DNA of 64,000 nucleotides. Origin: Diphasiastrum complanatum (lineage: Eukaryota > Streptophyta > Lycopodiopsida > Lycopodiales > Lycopodiaceae). The notes beneath the pieces are model-generated. The model had not been told where the DNA came from. It made no database searches and was given only the letters and a program-made list of their open reading frames with translations. Below, piece after piece: positions 11,184 through 23,282 of this stretch. Position 1 is the first letter of the stretch. Every line of letters begins with the position of its first letter. A program made the position numbers and the translations under genes. Location: assembly GCA_029204225.1 (NCBI GenBank), contig CM055111.1, positions 45,147,255-45,211,254 on the forward strand, given 5' to 3'.

Positions 11184-11869
11184 TGTAAAAATTACAGCAA
11201 ATAAGGATCCTAAACACTGAAATGATGAGGGGAAACAATAGATTATGATTTCATAAGATTAGCACAAGTTTGAACCATCAAAATCCATCAAAAATCTATG
11301 CTTGAACCTCACTAAATGGCCCAAATCCTCGAAGAAGGCTTCACACGTGTGAAAGTACGGACTCCCACAGTCTGAGTACTGTACCACCAGACCTACATTC
11401 AATCCTATAATCATTAGTAATCACAAGTACTCAAACAATTATGAACATAGAGAGCAATTGCACCATTATGAGAGAAAAATCATGAAATTGCTTGATTGAT
11501 TTTGGTGAGATATCATCACCTATATATACATGATCCATCACGGTTTTGGGCAAGGTATGAGTAGCCCTAAACCTATCCCTAATGCTAATTTTGGTGGATC
11601 TTTCATCCCTACCAAGTTAGGGTTGGAATCTTGGAGATCCCTCAACAATGCAAAAATTACCAAAAATAGCCTCCTATTTTTTCTCCCTTGTATCTAAGCA
11701 TAATTTGGACTCATTCCAAAGGTTCTAACACTTAGGTCTACTTTGAGAACATCCTTATGAATGGAATCCTATGCTATTTGGCACGTGTGACAAGCCACAT
11801 CATGACCATCTAACTATTTACAAGTCATATGACCAAAACTAGTCAAGCTAGAATTGTGAATTTTTAACA
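11184..11869 (-). repeat. C 3' LTR
   Basis: It matches 16668-17349 with a few small indels. A polypurine tract (minus strand GTGAGGAGGAG) adjoins it at 11870-11880. A minus-strand TATATATAG at about 11519-11528 could be the LTR TATA box. Confidence 0.92.
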
Positions 11870-11883
11870 CTCCTCCTCACTAT

Positions 11884-12406
11884 CTAGCTTGGTTCAATCA
11901 TTGCTTTACTAATCACTCCAAGTGATGATCTGAACTTCATAAAAGGTGTCTTTTGAAGTGGTTTAGTAAGTAGATCAGCTACACATTCATTGCTTGGAAC
12001 ATGCTCCAAAGCAATCTCCTTGGCTTGCACCATTTCTCTCACAAAGTGATGGCATATCTCAATGTGCTTAGATCTTGCATGGAAGATTGGGTTAGATGCA
12101 AGGTGTTGGGCTGATATATTGTCATTGTAGATGATTGGTGCCTCCTCTGAATCCATGATCTTTAGTTCCACCAATAATCTCTTGATCCAAAGTACCTCCT
12201 TTGTAGTGGTTGTCAAAGCTTTGTACTCGGCCCTCGGTTGAAGATAGAGATATAGTTTCTTGCTTTTTTGAAAGCCATGAAACCACACCTTCTCCTATGA
12301 AAGTTGAATAGGCACTTGTTGATTTCCTATCCCTCTTGTCCCCTGCAAAATCTGAATCACTAAATGCATGAAGGTTAATCACATCTCCTCTATATAGAAT
12401 CCCCAA
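11884..12406 (-). pseudogene. pol: C RNase H
   Basis: Two overlapping frames give a full copia RNase H: HAFSDSDFAGDKRDRKSTSAY, then SLSSTE (frameshift close by), TTTTKEVLWIKRLLVE, NDNISAQHLASN and HARSKHIEICHHFVRE with VADLLTKPLQK. The three acidic catalytic positions are visible. A single shift near 12235-12290 is the main break. Confidence 0.88.
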
Positions 12407-13290
12407 AATCCAATGTACCTGAGATGTATCTTAGAATCCTCTTAGCCTTTTTCCAATGGATATTCAATGGCTTTTGCATGGATTGGCTCAACCTACATAC
12501 ACTAAAGCTAAGATCTGGTCTAGTTATAGTGATCCACATTAAGGAACCTATAAGTTGCCTAAACAAAGTGATGTCCATGAAGGATCTTTCATCATCTTCA
12601 TTTGGCACTTTTACATCTTGCTCCATTGGTGTGTCAACACTTTTGCATACTTCCATCTTAAACTCTTCAAAAGACTTTGAGCATAGTTTACTTGAATTAT
12701 AAAGATAAAATCAGACCCTCTAAGTACTTTCTATGCCTAAGATGAAGTGAAGACACCCTAGATCTACCATCTTGAACTCTAAGGATAGATCTATCTTGAT
12801 TTTTTCAATACCATCAACACTATTTCCACTAATGATGATGTCATCTACATAAATGAGTAAAAGTACAATACCAACATCATCAAACTTAATGTAAAGAGTG
12901 GGATCATATTCACTTTGAACAAAAGAAAGTGAAATAAGATAGCAATGTAGTCTTGAATTCCAAGATCTCGAGGCTTGCTTCAAGCCATAGATGCTTCTTT
13001 GGAGATGGCATACTTTGTTCTCCATTCCATGCTTGATGAACCCTTGTGGCTGCTCCATATAGATATCCTCTTCCAAAAAACCATTCAAGAAAGTCATTAG
13101 AGACATCCATTTGACATAGAATCCATCCAAAATGTGATGCAAAGTGCAATGATTAGCCTTATTGTGACCATCTTGGCCACACGTGCAAAAGTTTCCTCAT
13201 AGTCTATCCCTCTCTCTTGAGCATAACCTTTTGCAACTAATCTTGCTTTATGTTTGTTAACACTCCCATTTGCATTCAACTTAAGCTTGA
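12407..13290 (-). pseudogene. pol: C reverse transcriptase
   Basis: The RT is nearly complete over several frames: GCKWVFKLKLNANGSVNKHKARLVAKGYAQ and GIDYEETFARVAKMVTIRLI, then FLNGFLEEDIYMEQPQGF, IYGLKQASRSW and the active site LLLIYVDDIIISGNS near 12830-12880. It ends with IGSLMWITITRPDLSFSV and KRILRYISGT. Breaks lie near 13120 and 12690. Confidence 0.88.
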
Positions 13291-14640
13291 AGACCCACTT
13301 GCATCCTATTACATTCCTTTGAGGTCTCTCAACAAGCAACCAAGTTTCATTCTCAATCAAGGCATCATACTCATCCAACATAGCTTTATACCATTCTTTG
13401 GAGTGCAATGCATCTTCAACATTAGATGGTTCTTTGAAACTGGATAAAGCATAAGAAGTGGATGAGATACCCTCAACTTGCTGTCCTTTGCCTTGATATG
13501 TGAGCCTTGATGGCTCCACTTTTGCCCTTGAAGATCTCCTTGGTGTGATAGGTGGGTTTGGTGCTTGCTCCTCCATGAGCTCCCTCCTCAAAACCAAGAT
13601 CTTGATCCTCGGCCATCTTCTTCTTGATTGTTGGAGCACTTGAGCCTTCTTCAAGCATATGCATATGATGTTCATCAAAGATGACATCCCTTGAAACAAC
13701 AAATTTGTTTAAGGATGGGAGATAGACTTTGTAGCCCTTTCTTGAGCTTGCATATCCAAGCATGATCCCTCTTGTGGAAGATGGATCCTCCTTGGTTCTT
13801 GTTTCCAATGGCACATGCACATAACATATACACCCAAAAACTTTCAAGTGATTAGATTGGGTTTCTTTCCATACAACATCTCATAAGGAGTTTTGTCTTC
13901 AATTGCTTTGCAAGACACCCTATTCATCAAGTAGTTTGCACATACAAGAGACTCACCCCAAAAGGATTTGGGCAAACAAGCATCTAATCTTAAAGCCTTA
14001 GAACATTCACATAATGTTCTATTCCTTCTTTCAGCAACTCCATTTTGTTGAGGAGTGTAAGGACAAGAAGTCTCTTTCTTCATCCCTTCCTCCTCACAAA
14101 AGGCCTTGAACTCATTGGAGCTGAATTCTCCACCATTGTCACTTCTAAGAATCTTGATGCTATGATTATGATGCTTTTCCACAAACAACTTGAACTTTAC
14201 AAAAGTATCAAATACTTGAGACTTGAAGGAAAGTAAGAAACACCCAACAATATCTTGAGTAGTCATCAATGAAGGTTAAAAACATGGATGAACCTCCATT
14301 AGATTTGGTGCTAGCAATGTGCACATCCGAGTGTATGAGTTCAAGAGGATGAGATGACTTTGTGATGGAGTTAGGAAACACCTTCTTATGTGCCTTGGAT
14401 AAGGCACAAGCTTCACAAACCTTGTCTTCCTTCCCAATAGACCTTGGTAGGCCTAAAGCATACTCCTCCTTGATCATAGCCTCCATGGAACCCGAGTTGA
14501 CATGTCCAAGTCTTTTGTGCCATAAAGTAAAGGTAGATATCTTGCTCTTCTCGGCCAACATGACAACATTAGTATCCACAAATGCATCCAGCTTATAAAG
14601 TTTGCCAAGTCTAGTGCCCTTAGCCACTATCTTACCCTTC
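13291..14640 (-). pseudogene. pol: C integrase with linker
   Basis: Pre-integrase and integrase blocks run in order: LWHKRLGHVNSGSMEAM, CEACALSKAHKKVF, LELIHSDVHIASTKSNGG, FLTFIDDYSRYCWVF (Asp), ILRSDNGGEFSSNEF (Asp), YTPQQNGVAERRNRTL (Glu region), then MKVFGCICYVHVPLETRTKEDPS. Frameshifts occur near 14230 and 13845. The linker to RT contains RRSSRAKVEPSRLT, typical of copia. Confidence 0.88.
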
Positions 14641-15856
14641 TTCTTGATGAAACATTCATTTGAAGCAAAGTCAACATTGAAACCATTGTCCTACCATTTG
14701 GCCAACACTTAGTAGATTCTTTGTTATTGTAGGAATGTACAAAACACCTTCTATGTTGATCTTTTTGGAAGATCCTAAGCAAAGGGGAATGCTACCAACT
14801 CCTTCTTACAAGCTTCATAATTTGCTGTATAGATAGACTTTATAGGTCCATCATAAGATAAGAGAGAAGAGAAAAACTCCCTTTTACTAGTCATGTGTGA
14901 ACTAGCACCCGAGTCAATCCACCAAGGATCTTCTCCTTTGAAGCTTGTTGAAGAAAATATGGACATCATGAGAGAGTCCTCATGTGAACTCTCCTCCTCC
15001 TCCTCTTTGCTCATGTTGGCTTGGCTTTGATCTTGCTTCCTCTTGAAGCATTCCGAGGCATAATGCCCCATCTTGCTACAATAGTAGCACTTCACCTTTG
15101 ATTTGTCCTTCTTGACTTTGGTGGTTGATGGAGATGCCTTTGGGGGTCCTTCTTGATCCTCAAGCTTTGTAGACTTCTTGAATGTTGATCCTTTGCCTTT
15201 GGACTTGCCTTTGCCTTTGGTGAAGAGAGCTTGGTCATATCCACCTTGGATGGAAAGCCTATCCATCCTCTCTTGCATTTGGCTCCTTCTTGATTCCTCG
15301 GCCATGAGTGTGCCTTGGAGTTCTTCAAGTATGGGTAGCTTACCCATAATTGCATATCCCTGAACCAAAATTGTCAAATTCAAAGCTTAGTCCATTCAAT
15401 ATGAGTTGAACAAGCTCTTCATCCTTGATAGGGTCACTTATAAAGGCTAGCTCTTTGTTCAATTCCTTTACTCTTAGGACAAAAGTATGTGCACTCTCTC
15501 CTTTCTTTTGATAGCTTCTATAGATTTGATTCTTCAAAGCTAACATTCTAGTTTGGTTCTTGGATTCATAGACCTTTTGCAAAGTCTCCCAAGCATCTTG
15601 AGCTGAAGTGCAATCTCCTACCTCTCTTAAGAGTTCATTTGCAACATTCATTTTTATGCAATGTAGTGCAACATTGCACCTCTTGATGTATTTGGCTTTT
15701 TCCTTGAGGATGAATAGGTTCACCCTCCTTACCATTTACAATTTCCATCAGATCTTGCATGATCATGATAGATTCTATTCTAACTTTCCATATGGAATAG
15801 TTAGTTTTGTTGAGCCTTTCATTAGTATCCAAAAGATATGCATTTATAGATGCCAT
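14641..15856 (-). pseudogene. gag: C gag and protease
   Basis: Gag starts MASINAYLLDTNERLNKTNY at 15856 and reads YSIWKVRIESIM. A frameshift near 15700-15740 breaks it. QDAWETLQKVYES and a Lys-rich segment follow. A zinc knuckle CYYCSKMGHYASEC with intact CX2CX4HX4C lies at about 15040-15085. The protease active site WWIDSGASSHM is at about 14890-14925, and ends in a degenerate block by 14700. Confidence 0.88.
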
Positions 15857-16655
15857 CTAGTCTCCTAATCAAGGACTTGACACAAATGAAGGTTACTTCT
15901 ATTGATTTGATTGAAGGTCTACCTTATCCCACTTCTTAGGGACCTGAAAAGATCAGTAATAGACTTCCTATAAAGATCTAAGAATGATCTCTAACAAAAT
16001 CAAATCATAGAATACTAGAAACAATGCACTTGCTTGATTGAAGTAGACAATACTAGTAGAATTGCCCCTCTTTCTATAAAGAACATTAAAGCTTCCAAAT
16101 GATCTGATCAAGAGTGAATTTCAGCAACCTAATATACTTCCAAAATCACTTGTAAAAGATCTAAATGGAACTTAATGAGGATGCAACACAATCTACTATC
16201 CAATCACAAGCAAAAAATGATCAAAATTGATGAAAAATTGATCTAATTTGGTGCATAAGTCAAGCAATGGTTGGACTGAACCTAAATCACTTTAGGAGGT
16301 GCCTACTACACCTTAGAACAGCCTTGAAGAGTCCCCAAAACTCTGATCTTCCCTCTCCTTGAATGCTAGAAAGCCTTCTCTATGAAATCACCTCCAAAAC
16401 TCGCTTAGAAATCAATGCTTGGAGCAAGCAAAACTTGCTATCTTGGTAATGTGAATTGAATTCAACTTTGCCTCTGGTTTTAGACACCTAAACACCTGCA
16501 AATGAAGTCACACAACACCAATCTCCAATGTATTTGACTCACTTTGAGTTCTAGAATCAATACTAGATGCTAAGATCCAATCTACACAAGATTTAGATCA
16601 AAAATTGTGATCAAATTGAATGCAAACCAAGGATTTAGCTCATTTCAGCCTTTAG
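15857..16655 (-). other. C 5' leader
   Basis: About 800 bp of AT-rich noncoding sequence lies between the primer site and gag. I see no gene in it. Confidence 0.6.
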
Positions 16656-16667
16656 GCTCTGATACCA
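16656..16667 (-). promoter_or_regulatory. C primer-binding site
   Basis: GCTCTGATACCA on the + strand is the complement of the copia Met-tRNA primer site, flush against the 5' LTR. Confidence 0.92.
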
Positions 16668-17349
16668 TGTAAAAATTACAGCAAATAAGGATCCTAAAAC
16701 ACTTGAAATGATGAGGGAAACAATAGATTATGATTTCATAAGATTAGCACAAGTTGAACCATCAAAATCCATCAAAAATCTATGCTTGAACCTCACTAAA
16801 TGGCCCAAATCCTCGAAGAAGGCTTCACACGTGTGAAAGTACGGACTCCCACAGTCTGAGTACTGTACACCAGACCTACATTCAATCCTATAATCATTAG
16901 TAATCACAAGTACTCAAACAATTATGAACATAGAGAGCAATTGCACCATTATGAGAGAAAAATCATGAAATTGCTTGATTGATTTTGGTGAGATATCATC
17001 ACCTATATATACATGATCCATCACGGTTTTGGGCAGGTATGAGTAGCCCTAAACCTATCCCTAATGCTAATTTTGGTGGATCTTTCATCCCTACCAAGTT
17101 AGGGTTGGAATCTTGGAGATCCCTCAACAATGCAAAAATTACCAAAAATAGCTCCTATTTTTTCTCCCTTGTATCTAAGCATAATTTGGACTCATTCCAA
17201 AGGTTCTAACACTTAGGTCTACTTGAGAACATCCTTATGAATGGAATCCTATGCTATTTGGCACGTGTGACAAGCCACATCATGACCATCTAACTATTTA
17301 CAAGTCATATGACCAAAACTAGTCAAGCTAGAATTGTGAATTTTTAACA
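16668..17349 (-). repeat. C 5' LTR
   Basis: This is the partner of 11184-11869. The CAAAA target-site copy follows at 17350-17354. Confidence 0.92.
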
Positions 17350-18180
17350 CAAAAGATTCAAGGCCATGGATGAGACACAAACGTCTACAAAAGTGAAAGC
17401 ACTCCGAACTGATGGTGGCGTCGAATACCTCTCTAACGAGATGTCCGATTACCTGGTTGAACATGGTATTAGAAGATAGTTCACCACTTCGTATTCATCT
17501 CAACAGAACGTGATTGTAAAAAGGAAGAATCGAACTCTTCTCAACTCAGCCAAATCCATGCTACATCAATCACATCTACAGAAGCTACTGCCATAGCCTG
17601 TTACGTACAGAACACATCCAACACCAAAGTCGTCAACAACAAAACTTATTATCAAGTTTGGCATAGACACAAGCCTAGTGTCATCCACAGCTTAGGAAGA
17701 AGTTGGATCATAGAACAAATAGATGTATTTTCATTGGCTATCCTGATGAACATAAAGCTTATAAAGTTTATGATCCATCCACCGATGTAGTATTTATCTC
17801 TAGGGATGTAATATTTCAAGAACATACATACTATGATTTTAAACGGCCATCGATAACCGATGTTATGTCATTTCATCCTATCTTACGTAGCATGGATTCT
17901 TCCAACAATAATGTTTCTTCTACAGAACCTGCAGCTATAGCTATAGAAGCCGAGCAACTGACAGTACTTGTCATCAGACCAGACCAAGCCAGCTCAAACA
18001 GATCTGGAGAAATTTAGGAGGAAGCATCATCGCATCCTAGTCAACCAAACGTCCGCAGATCCTCACGGACTCGGACAGTTCTTGAGAGGTATACACCTCA
18101 ATCATTCTGGACTTCATCAGAAGAACTAAAGACCCTAGCCGAAGCAATTAACTCCAAGGATGCTATGAAGTAGCTATAGA
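17350..18180 (+). pseudogene. pol: A2 integrase, continued
   Basis: The reading resumes with RFKAMDE, KALRTDGGVEYLSNEMSDYL (catalytic Asp) and a degenerate SSQQNVIVKRKNRTLL block where the catalytic Glu is no longer clear. FIGYPDEHKAYKVYDPSTD and FISRDVIFQEH of the C-terminal half follow at about 17730-17830. TAG stops, for example near 17478 and 17597, interrupt it. The RT linker follows to about 18180. Confidence 0.8.
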
Positions 18181-19120
18181 AAGCGAGTACAACTCACTTT
18201 TGACGAACCAAACATAAACACTAGTCGACTTCCCCGCTCACAAGAGAGTTATTGACAACAAGTGGATTTTCAAGAAGAAGATTAACTTTGATGGTTCCAT
18301 TGCTAAATGGAAAGCACGGTTGGTGGCTAAAGGATTCACTCAAGTCCAAGGAGTGGATTGTCAAGAAACTTTTAGTCTTGTTGTGAAGATGCAGTCAATC
18401 AAGACTCTGATTGCATTAACAGTCGTAGAAGACCTCGCAATACACCAAATGGATGTCAAGACAACATTTCTCAATGACAACATTGAAGAGGAGCTATATA
18501 CCTTCCAACCAGAAGGATTCGAAGTCAAAGGCCAAGAGCACAAAGTGTGCAAGCTGCACAAAGCAATCTACGATCTGAAACAGGCCGCAAGAGCATGGTT
18601 CAATATCTCATTCAATTGGGATTTGCAAACAATTCAGCTGACAATAATGTTTATTCAAAGCATATAGGCACCAATTCAGTTCACATAGTTCTTTACGTAG
18701 ATGATGCATTTATTTTGTCTAACGACGCTTCTCTTCAGCACACTAAGAGTGATCTGTCAAAGGAATTTGACATGACGAATTTAGGAGCTGTCCATTCTTT
18801 GCTAGGAATTCACATTACTAGAAATAGACTTCAGAAGGAGATCTATCTTAGCTAGCAGGCGTATCTAAAAGGCATTTTAGAAAAATTTCATATGTCTAAT
18901 TGCAAACCAATTGATACCCCAATGGATCCAAGTAGTATATTGACTAAACCTACTTGTGCTGATTCTGTAGTGAAGTACTTGACATAGCAAAGTACCCTTA
19001 TCATTCACTCATAGGATCTTTGATGTATGCAAGGCTGTGTACTAGACCGGACTTGGCATACACTTTTAGCACGTTAAGTCAATTCATGTCTAATCCTAGG
19101 ATCTCTCATTGGTGGAAAGC
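18181..19120 (+). pseudogene. pol: A2 reverse transcriptase
   Basis: RT blocks seen: NKWIFKKKINFDGSIAKWKA, RLVAKGFTQVQGVDCQETF, IHQMDVKTTFLNDNIEEELY, KAIYDLKQAARAWF, and the active site IVLYVDDAFILSNDAS near 18685-18730. These are followed by LGIHITRNRLQKEIYLS and a stop at 18853. Small deletions split it into at least three frames. A related, shorter RT relic lies at about 50365-50557. Confidence 0.85.
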
Positions 19121-19680
19121 ATTAAAGAGAGTGATGAGATATATTCAGGGAAGTTTAGATATCATTTTATGATAAAACTGCTATCGACCCACTCGTCCTA
19201 CAAGGCTACTCCAACTCAGATTGGGGAAGAACAGTCTCTACCAAAAAATCTACCTCTGGGTTCTGTTTCTATCTGGCAAGGGGACCGATTTTGTGGAACT
19301 CAAGGAAGCAAAAATCAGTTACGCTTTCTTCGACAGAGGCAGAGTATATCGCAGCATGTCAAGCTTCAAAAGAAGCTATATGGATTAGGTTATTACTTCA
19401 CGACTTACATCACACTCAATTTAATGCTACCACCATTCTGTGTGACAACTTGAGTTGTATTTCACTGTCACTGAATCCCAGATTTCATGGCAAATCCAAG
19501 CACATAGAAATCCGGTATCAATTCATTTGGGAGAAAGTTTTCTCGGGACAAGTGATCCTTTTATACTGTTTCACAACAGAAATGGTCGCAGACATCTTGA
19601 CCAAAGCGCTTCCCAGGATCAAACATCAGAAGTTCTTCAGCATGCTGAACTTGACGAAGATACCAAGACACCAATCGTGA
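19121..19680 (+). pseudogene. pol: A2 RNase H
   Basis: The C-terminal two thirds are clear: SVTLSSTEAEYIAACQASKEA (Glu), CDNLSCISLSLNP (Asp), HGKSKHIEIRYQF, then MVADILTKALPRIKHQKF and a stop at 19678-19680. The N-terminal part with the first Asp is frameshifted around 19200-19290. It is followed by the polypurine-like CCTTAAGGGGAAT and the 3' LTR. Confidence 0.85.
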
Positions 19681-19693
19681 CCTTAAGGGGAAT

Positions 19694-20491
19694 TGTTGAA
19701 AATTGAGTCCACAGTTGTCTCCTTGGTGAATGACTAATTTCTATTTCAAGATTCTTCCTGGACGTTTATTGATCGTTGATCTAGGGTCAGGTGAAACCAA
19801 CTTTGGTTCTACGTCTGCTCAACTGATACCAGTAGAAATTAAAGCTTAGACAGCCAAATTATTTAAAGAACGTCTACAACAAGCTTCCAACTGATCTCCA
19901 ACAAAGGATAACCAATCCTTCATATTTCAAGTTCAGATGTTAAGCTCAATAATTTGAAGATCACTGAAGACTTGGCCATCTTCAAGAACTTCCATGAATT
20001 AGCATTTAGAACAACTCCGCAGAAATATACTAAGTGTTGCAACAATCTGCAAAAATACACTAAGTGTCACAACAGTCTGCAGAAATGAATCATGTTTTTA
20101 ATAGTGTCAATTTTTTCGCATTTTCCCAAAATGCGATACTTCAGCATAGCTCAACAGTTTAATTATTTTTTAACAGTGTCAATTTTTTTGCACTTTTTCA
20201 AAAAATGTGACACTTGCCTTCAGCTTCTTCCTTTCAACTATTTTGAAGAAGAACTGCTTCAAAGTTACCTTCGTATTTTTGAGGGCACCGTTGGCTTTTT
20301 AAGGACAATGTCGGCTTTTTAAGGACAGTGTCGCCTTTTAAGGATAGTGTCGGCTTTTTTACAAAACTCAAAGTTCATCTATTTTCAATGAGGAACGTTT
20401 CAGGCACTTCTCAAAATTTGCGAAATGAGAGAAAGCCACTTCACGTAAAATGTGAAGTGAGAGATTTGCAGCGTCCTCGTCCGCGTCAACA
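19694..20491 (+). mobile_element. A2 3' LTR
   Basis: It begins TGTTGA right after a purine-rich tract and ends TCAACA, a perfect 6-bp terminal inverted repeat. It contains short tandem repeats (about 20281-20360) and two hairpins: TCGCATTTT/AAAATGCGA at 20116-20136 and CACTTCAC/GTGAAGTG at 20437-20459. It shares words and its end with the A1 LTR but is clearly diverged. Confidence 0.65.
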
Positions 20492-21064
20492 TTCCCTGAT
20501 TCATTGACCGTATATACTATGTACAATTGTTACAAAAGCCAAATACTTCCAAGTACAATAGCTTACCTAATTAAGTGACAAACATTTACTGTAGTTAATA
20601 CATTACATGGATGAAATCTATAAATGGATCATCCAAGCACACTCTACGTGATGCTCCGTCTGTGAGACGAATGATTTTGAGCCTCCTAGTTACGCCGTCA
20701 TTTTGGTTATAACAGCTATTTAGTTATGCTTCAGTGTAATATAGCAGCAACACGCTTTTCTATCTGTATATAACGTAGATGAATGTTTGTTGTGATTTGA
20801 ATGCACTTCATTGTTGTTCGATAACATTTGTTCACTCACTCTGATCAGAACACAAACATCTATGACTCCTCGGTTTCTGATCAGACGATGGCTGTCTTTG
20901 ATGCATGAGGAACTTTCGCTATCATACTGCTCTTTCAATCTATTTCAGAACTCAACTTCTAACTAAATCCAATTTTTAGTAATACCACACTCAAACCATT
21001 TCTAATCTCTTCGGTGGACTGTACTCATTTTGTTTTTGTGAGTATGAATTAATTTATAAGATCA
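20492..21064. other. Unassigned sequence
   Basis: About 570 bp between the A2 LTR and element D. I see no convincing gene, RNA or repeat. Short ORFs in it are not supported. Confidence 0.4.
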
Positions 21065-21874
21065 TGTTGGGCAGCAGAATGTTTGTGTAAATAAATAAAA
21101 TCATCCAATAAAATGTGTTGCCAGGGCATGGCATCCTGCGTGTATAAGCCCATGGCCCAATGAGCACGCAAGTGAAGTTGTAAATAAAATAATAGACTTG
21201 GGCCCTTTGTAATTAAAATAAAACTTGAGGCCCAAAGTCAATTCTAAACTTAAGAGTTTACTTTTTAGAGTTGGGTCCAATTTTGGACTCACATGAATCT
21301 TGTGATTTCCAATGTACTTTTTGTGGACCCTTGGATCAAGTTGGGTCCAAGATGAATAGATAGGATCAATGTGAATATTAGCCAATAGGATTGAGGGGCA
21401 AGGGCCTTCCCCATTTTACAAAAAGGCACCATTTGTGCACTATTTCCATGCTTACTAGAGAGGAGGAGACCATTTTGAGAACTCAAGCATCCTCATTTGC
21501 TAATTAATCTTGCTTATGCTATTGTTGTGATTGCTTGTTATTTTCATTTCCCATGCTTTTTTGTTATGCTAGTAAGGTTTTTCCATAAGCAATGACATTG
21601 AGCATTTGAGCTAACCTCCATCTCATCTCTCTCTCTTTCTCTCTTCTCTTCTCTCTTCCTCTCCTTTTATATCCCTTTCCTTCACCCAAATCATGATAAA
21701 TGTTAGAGTAGAAGAGTAGAGTTAAGGGAGAGTAGTGTTAGTGGTGAATAAAGTTAGGGAGGAAGTAGGAAACTAACTAAAATTAGCATCTATGCATAGT
21801 TAGGTACCTATCCAGTGATCTAACCCTTGTTGACAGGCGGGAGGGCTATACTACGCAAGATCTTCAACCCTACA
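21065..21874 (+). repeat. D 5' LTR
   Basis: It matches 31775-32581 closely from about 21086 on. The extreme start TGTTGGGCAGCAG departs from the right copy. It ends CCCTACA, one base before the primer site. Confidence 0.88.
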
Positions 21875-21875
21875 A

Positions 21876-21893
21876 TGGCACCGTTGCCGGGGA
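21876..21893 (+). promoter_or_regulatory. D primer-binding site
   Basis: TGGCACCGTTGCCGGGGA differs by one base from the TGGCGCCGTTGCCGGGGA primer site known from Athila/Tat gypsy elements, which I recall as tRNA-Asp complementary. Confidence 0.85.
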
Positions 21894-23282
21894 TAGGTTT
21901 CCACTAACTAGTTTAGCTGCATTTTAGCTATTTTATTGCTTTTTAGAGTATTTTTAGGCAGATTTTTGGGTGTTTAGAGTTAGTTTTCTATATTTTTTTG
22001 TGTTTCGACTGTTCACAGCTAGCAGAGGAGGTGTGAGAGGGTAGAGGAGGCCCTAAACAGCCTCTAAGGGCTTGAAACCCAAATCAACCAGCCAAAAAAC
22101 CCAAAAAAAACACACCAATCTACAATTTCGGAGGGAAAAAGAGCCTAAAATCTCATCAGATTTTTATATCTCCAGAACCAGTGTGAATTAACTCTTGCAT
22201 GACTGGCAGCAGCTCCAAGGTACTATCCCAGACCTGCATGGAAGCCTGCGAGAGTTAGTTCCAAGCAGATTGTAAAAATCAGAGAAAAATCATAAAAAAT
22301 TCAAAAAACCCTTGAAAAAATTAAAAAAAATTCAAATCTTCATAAGAACTCTCGCAGAGCCCTCTGAAGTTCCATCTCAATGAGACCAGGATACAGAGAA
22401 GCTTGCGAGAGTTAGTTTGATGTCTAAGTGTCTGTGCGAGAGTTCCCAGTAAAAAAACGACGGAAAAGTACTAGTGAACCCTCGCAGACAGCAAATTTTT
22501 CAGTTCCAGTGGTCAAGAACTCTCGCAGAGAATTTTGAAGTTCCACCTCAGTGAGACCAGAACACATAAGAGCTTGCGAGAGTTAGTTTGATTCCAGTGA
22601 GCAAAAAATTGGATTTAAGTAAAAAAAAATCACTAAAAAGTGAAGTTCCAACAAATCCTTCCAGTAAGAACTCTTGCAAACCCTTTCAATCGATTCAGAA
22701 TGATCATTTCTATCAGTGATGAAGCCTGCAAGAGTTAGTTTTGAGATTTGGTGAAGATCAAGCCAAAAAAGTGGTTTTGAACCCTCGCAGACAATGAAAT
22801 TATCACTTCTTGCAAGAGTTAACTCTCACAGAGAATTCTATAGTGAGATCTAACCCAGATCCAACTACTGTGAGCCTTGTGAGAGTTACTTCCCAAAGAT
22901 CAGAGAGATATTAAGTTTTTTTATCTACAAAAATAGCTCAAGAACCCTCGCACAGCCAACCCTCACACAAGAGAACCCTCGCAGACCAAATCAGTGTAAA
23001 GATCTGCATCAGATCCAGCTACTGTCAAAATCTCAGGTCAATCAGTGCAAGAAGTACAAAGCTATCAAGGGAAAACCACCCTAAAAGGCCTAAAATTCAC
23101 TTCCGACCGATCAGATCAATCAAATCCTTGAGATCCAGACAGCATCCTACTGTATAAGCAAGCTCCAATCACTTTGGAATCCACCATCAAATGAATTTGA
23201 GATTGGGACTATCAATAGCACGAAGGATAGCAAATCAAGCACCACACCTTCCTAGATTAGCAACCGTCACCACGGCTGAAAA
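21894..23282 (+). other. D leader with repeated stem-loop units
   Basis: About 1.4 kb of noncoding leader. It contains at least five units in which a 10-mer of the AACTCTCGCA type is followed, 40-60 bases later, by its reverse complement (TGCGAGAGTT type). Arms differ between units but mostly stay paired. The remaining sequence is A-rich and has no ORF of note. Confidence 0.75.
22190..22887 (+). repeat. Five inverted-arm units in D leader
   Basis: Arm pairs: 22190-22199/22247-22256, 22347-22356/22404-22413, 22518-22527/22575-22584, 22669-22678/22727-22736 and 22821-22830/22878-22887. Central parts are CTTGCA/TGCGAG (one G-U), CTCGCA/TGCGAG twice, CTTGCA/TGCAAG and CTCACA/TGTGAG. Loops are 47-48 nt. 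Several loops share GAAGTTCCATCTCAATGAGA-like sequence, so the units are diverged copies. Confidence 0.8.

Larger units (their letters stand above)
11184..17349 (-). mobile_element. Copia element C, nested in A2, with CAAAA target duplication
   Basis: LTRs at 11184-11869 and 16668-17349 are nearly identical, begin TGTAAAAATT and end TTTTTAACA. CAAAA occurs immediately before (11179-11183) and after (17350-17354). The internal region carries gag, protease, integrase, RT and RNase H in the usual copia order on the minus strand, split by several frameshifts. The similar LTRs and perfect duplication indicate a fairly recent insertion. Confidence 0.95.
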
